Assembly (NCBI GenBank): GCA_963920635.1
Contig: OY987307.1
Coordinates: 21,529,735 to 21,593,734, forward strand
Origin: Pseudeuparius sepicola
Taxonomy: Eukaryota > Arthropoda > Insecta > Coleoptera > Anthribidae
Length of the DNA: 64,000 nt
Direction: 5' to 3'
Numbering within the stretch: position 1 is the first letter of the stretch; the number at the start of each line of letters is the position of its first letter. A program made the translations under genes and the position numbers. The notes under the pieces were generated by a model. That model did no database searches and was not told the origin of the DNA. It worked only from the letters and a program-made list of their open reading frames with translations. Below are positions 46,355-64,000 of the stretch, piece by piece.

Positions 46355-46880
46355 TGTGCTTTTTAGTACCTATTTTAGTCATTCACCTTATTGTTTTCTA
46401 CCCGTCGAGCCCTTCCATTTGATACATACGTTGGGTATCAAATAGGTAATCCGCCATCTTGTAGCGGCGGCCATATTGAATTTAGTGTAATGTCACTAAC
46501 TTTATCGTTTTCTACTCTTTAAGCCCTTTCATTAGATACTCATATTAAGGGGGTTGAAAAGAAAATGTAATCCTCCATCTTTGAGCGGCGGCCATATTGA
46601 ATTTTGTGTGATGTCACTAACTTTATCATTTTCTACTCTTCAATCCCTTTCATTTAATACCCATATTAAGGGGGTCGACAAAAAATACATAATCCGCCAT
46701 CTTGGAGTGACGGCCATTTTCAAAGTACATATTACAATATTGGATATTGCATATTGCATTGTCATGGGAACTAAAGGTGTCCGCAAAATTTCAGCTCAAT
46801 CGGATGTCAGGAAGTGGTTGTAATTCAGCTTGCAATAAGATTCGACCAACACTAACAGGTGAAGTTAAATAAAAGCTTGT
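46355..46880. mobile_element. AT-rich element with three 120-bp internal repeats (copy 2)
   Basis: GCCATCTTG...GCGGCGGCCATATTG recurs at about 46,452, 46,572 and 46,691 (period about 120 bp) within units starting TCATTxxATACxxATATTAAG. It starts with a TAAATAAAA word and ends AAGTTAAATAAAAGCTTG, as does the shorter copy at 4020-4355. The 89-codon frame at 46,554-46,823 is a by-product. Confidence 0.7.
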
Positions 46881-47495
46881 AATTAAGACGAAATGTACTT
46901 CTTTATAACCTCCAGAATTTCATGAATTAGCTTTTGACTATAAGGACATATAACTAAATAACTTTCTTAAAAATTAAGCGTTTATGAAGCTTATAATTAG
47001 GTTAGAAATTAGTAGTTTTAGAAAATAAAAATTTCTTCTTAGCTTTTTCACACATTAAACAATTTTCTTAAGGAAAAAATTGGCGATATTTTACCTTCAT
47101 AGGTAATTATCACCCAAACATTGGTAAACTTGACTAAGCCTGTTGGTTGAATATTAATCTTGATATTCTATTCCTGCAATTGCTCAAACATAACGTATTG
47201 ACATAGTAGGTAATCTTGAATTGTATTACAACTTTTAGAAGAAGCATTGTTATTTAAATTATTTTCTCAAAAAATAAAGGAATGTCTTAGTACTTAGTAC
47301 TATATTAAATCAAACTACAATCGTGTTTGGTCATAGTGATATTATATTCTATTCATTTTCTGTTTTAGTTTCCTATGCATGCTTACAATTTTTTAATTAA
47401 CTGACATTCAAGATGCCATGTTTTTCCACTATATTTCTCTAGCAGTAACACAATAAAATGCATTCCTTATAAAATACGCTTTTGCCAAGTCTATA
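46881..47495. other. AT-rich intergenic, nothing seen
   Basis: No supported feature. Confidence 0.35.
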
Positions 47496-47497
47496 TA

Positions 47498-48178
47498 CAG
47501 TTTGTCCACGTTAAGGATTTCCCACACTTGTAGGTAATTTTTTTAGTTGTGAATCGATTTTAAAAAACTTTTTTTACATTGGTCTTCAAAATGGACATTT
47601 TTATGGGCATTTTTATGGGCTACATGGTGTCGGAGAAAAAATATTACGAGCCATTTCTTTTAAACATATTACAACAAGGTTACATTTTTTTAAATGGCAA
47701 AAACTATTTATTATTCGAAGTAGTCGTCTCTGATTAGGTATTTCGTCCAGTTCGGCGATTAGGAAAATTATAAGCATCATCCATCAGTGTACAAACATTT
47801 TTTTGAAACATTGATTAGGATGTTCTAAACAAAATTACTCTATTCTTATCTCAACTACATACAAATGTAATATTGGAATACTGTTTATGGCTCCAAGGCA
47901 TGTGCATACCTAGATAATCTTTTTTTATATATTTTGTATACTGATGAAGCAAGGTTTACCACAAAACAAACAGTATTGTATCATCACGAAATAACCGCAT
48001 GTGGAGGGTGGATAATCCACATTGGATAATTGAATGTAAACGACAATATTCGTCAAAAATAAATGTTCTCTGTAATCGTATATAGGGAAATTCTGTGGGT
48101 TAAATTTGTATGTTTTGGTTTTCCCATTTAATTCACAAAAAAATACATGGGTGTAAAATTCTTAACGTGGACACACTG
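47498..48178 (+). mobile_element. Mariner-like element 76 bp past the FAS stop codon
   Basis: TA-flanked ends: CAGTTTGTCCACGTTAAGG at the left and the inverse of CAGTGTGTCCACGTTAAG at the right. Near 47,935-48,075 the plus strand encodes FTDEARF, then after a shift RMWRVDNPHW and INVLCNRI, the mariner catalytic-domain blocks around the first aspartate. Only about 680 bp remain and the frame is broken. The FAS transcript, coming from the other side, probably ends in or just before this element. Confidence 0.75.
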
Positions 48179-48253
48179 TATACATACAATAAATGTAGCT
48201 ATCTTAGTCAGGTATAAATGTAGGTATCCAAACAAAAAATTTCAAGCATGCAG

Positions 48254-62794
<14,541 letters not shown>

Positions 62795-63947
62795 CTAACG
62801 GAGGATGCAGTAATAGCCCTAGTTTAGTATTACGGTTAAATTAAAATATCTATTTGCCAATTTCAAGTTTCCCAGATCGGATATATTAACCGTAGATTAG
62901 ATCTAAAGGAAATCATGTGTGTAACAACTAACAACTTGGAAGGATTATACATTATGAACTTAGCAATATACTGAGTTCAATATTTGGCCCTCCAAATGCG
63001 TAGGTATATAGGTAACCGTGATAAAAATTCTCAGAATTAGTGTAGAGTTTACCAATTTCAATGCTGCCAACGAATTTGCAAAAAATGAGTTGATAAAAGA
63101 AAAAAAGTTATGAACTTTTTATTCCCGTTAATAAAGTATTTTGTAAGGGTGATAGTTAGGGAAGAAGATAAAAATTGTACTGAGGAGGATATAAAACATG
63201 AGGGTTCATGTAAAAGGTCCAACATTGAGATTTGTCTAATTCTGTGGTGAATGTAAGACGGTTGAGCACAAAAGATAAACAAAGCGGAAACTATACAGGG
63301 TGGTCCAAACTTTATCAGCAATACTTTAAAAACTGCTAGAAAATTTCAAAAAAAGGAGATTTTTCCTATAAACATATATCGAAATCCTTATGATATTTAA
63401 AATATAAAAAAATTTTGGTTGACCACTGTCTCTCCGGCACTGGTGGAAGTAGATGGGCTGAATTATTTTTAATGTATAGTACTTAATGAGTATCTATACT
63501 ATACCAAATATGTTTGCCATAACTGTCTTCCTTTAGGAAAAATAAAAGAAAACTTGAAAAAAAAATTGAACTTGATAATGGCCCTGTCGGGTTCGAGAGA
63601 GGCATTTCTCTCGTCTCGTCACCTCTCGTCTCTCTCGAGGAACTCTATTTTTTAACAATATTATTTAACTTTGTTCAATCCTCCCCCCCCCCCCCAAAAA
63701 AAAACTAGTTTCTGGTTACGCCACTGCTGTCAGAGTAAGCCACATGACCAAATGAGCTCATTCAACTCCTGAACAGTCTAAGGGCTCAGTATATGTTGCT
63801 TTAAACAGACATTTGGTGCTTAGGCTATGGTGCTACACTGCTTTTTACATGGCAAGATACTAAACTTTACCTAATAAATTTTAAAAAATTCACAGAGGTA
63901 GTTATTTGATTCTATTAATCTATTAATTATTTAAAAATTAATATATA
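62795..63947 (-). other. FAS upstream intron, no KS start exon found
   Basis: The acceptor CTCCGTTAG lies at 62,795-62,796. I searched the minus strand up to 64,000 for the usual start of KS and did not find it. A C run with a CAGTGGCGTAACC repeat end lies at 63,680-63,728 and a TCTCGTCTC-rich patch at 63,600-63,640. The 87-codon frame at 63,058-63,321 is not KS-like. Confidence 0.5.
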
Positions 63948-64000
63948 CAGTGCGTCCCAATTAAAGATAAGCCACCTTTCTAAAATTTTTATTCGTGCGC
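63948..64000 (+). mobile_element. Start of a mariner-like element cut by the window edge
   Basis: TA followed by CAGTGCGTCCCAATTAAAG and CCACCTTTCTAAAATTT matches the end of the element at 38,150-39,327. Confidence 0.6.

Noticed and set aside
63058..63321. Missing first FAS exon
   Set aside because: The 87-codon frame has no ketosynthase motif and begins in a repeat-like GGTCCAAAC sequence; the KS start must lie past 64,000.

Overview
The window is insect nuclear DNA. It is AT-rich, the genes have small GT-AG introns of about 50-70 bp, a metazoan type I fatty acid synthase lies on the minus strand, and most of the rest is transposon and foldback debris (P/THAP, mariner, hAT, PIF/Harbinger and non-LTR remnants). 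I cannot fix the order; a beetle or another endopterygote is only a guess. Nothing bacterial, plasmid-like or phage-like was seen. All coordinates were read by eye; repeat edges may be off by a few bases.

Layout. 1-43 kb is gene-poor. It holds LINE tails, nested TIR elements, long palindromes, minisatellites and about ten GC-richer islands of 150-600 bp that look neither repetitive nor coding. 43.8-44.5 kb holds one GC-rich exon with a RhoGAP-like domain and an N-terminal myristoylation-type motif. 44.8-48.2 kb is again repeats: a HARBI1-like remnant, a 120-bp repeat element and a mariner remnant. 48,254-62,794 (minus strand) is a fatty acid synthase gene with 24 exons in the window, in the order KS, MAT, DH, pseudo-ME/KR core, ER, KR, ACP, TE. 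The start codon and about the first 70 residues lie beyond 64,000.

The FAS reading frame can be followed through all 24 exons with consistent splice phases (6,818 nt, 2,271 residues). The catalytic residues of KS, DH, ER, KR, ACP and TE are visible. The malonyl/acetyl transferase is the exception: the nucleophile motif GHSxGE is replaced by GLFFSE, and the catalytic histidine appears lost. This suggests an intact but AT-less FAS paralogue, which would need its substrate loaded by another protein or may do something other than bulk lipogenesis. It is the most interesting biological signal here.

Two FAS introns have been greatly enlarged. One (54,430-56,514) is almost entirely a 2.03-kb palindromic mariner-like element. 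The other (49,663-53,454) contains nine tandem 217-bp units plus a 721-bp TA-flanked MITE. Elsewhere a P-element-like transposon carrying a broken THAP zinc finger sits, with an 8-bp target duplication, inside a second element that has its own 7-bp target duplication. A further copy of the outer element without the insertion lies at 31-32 kb.
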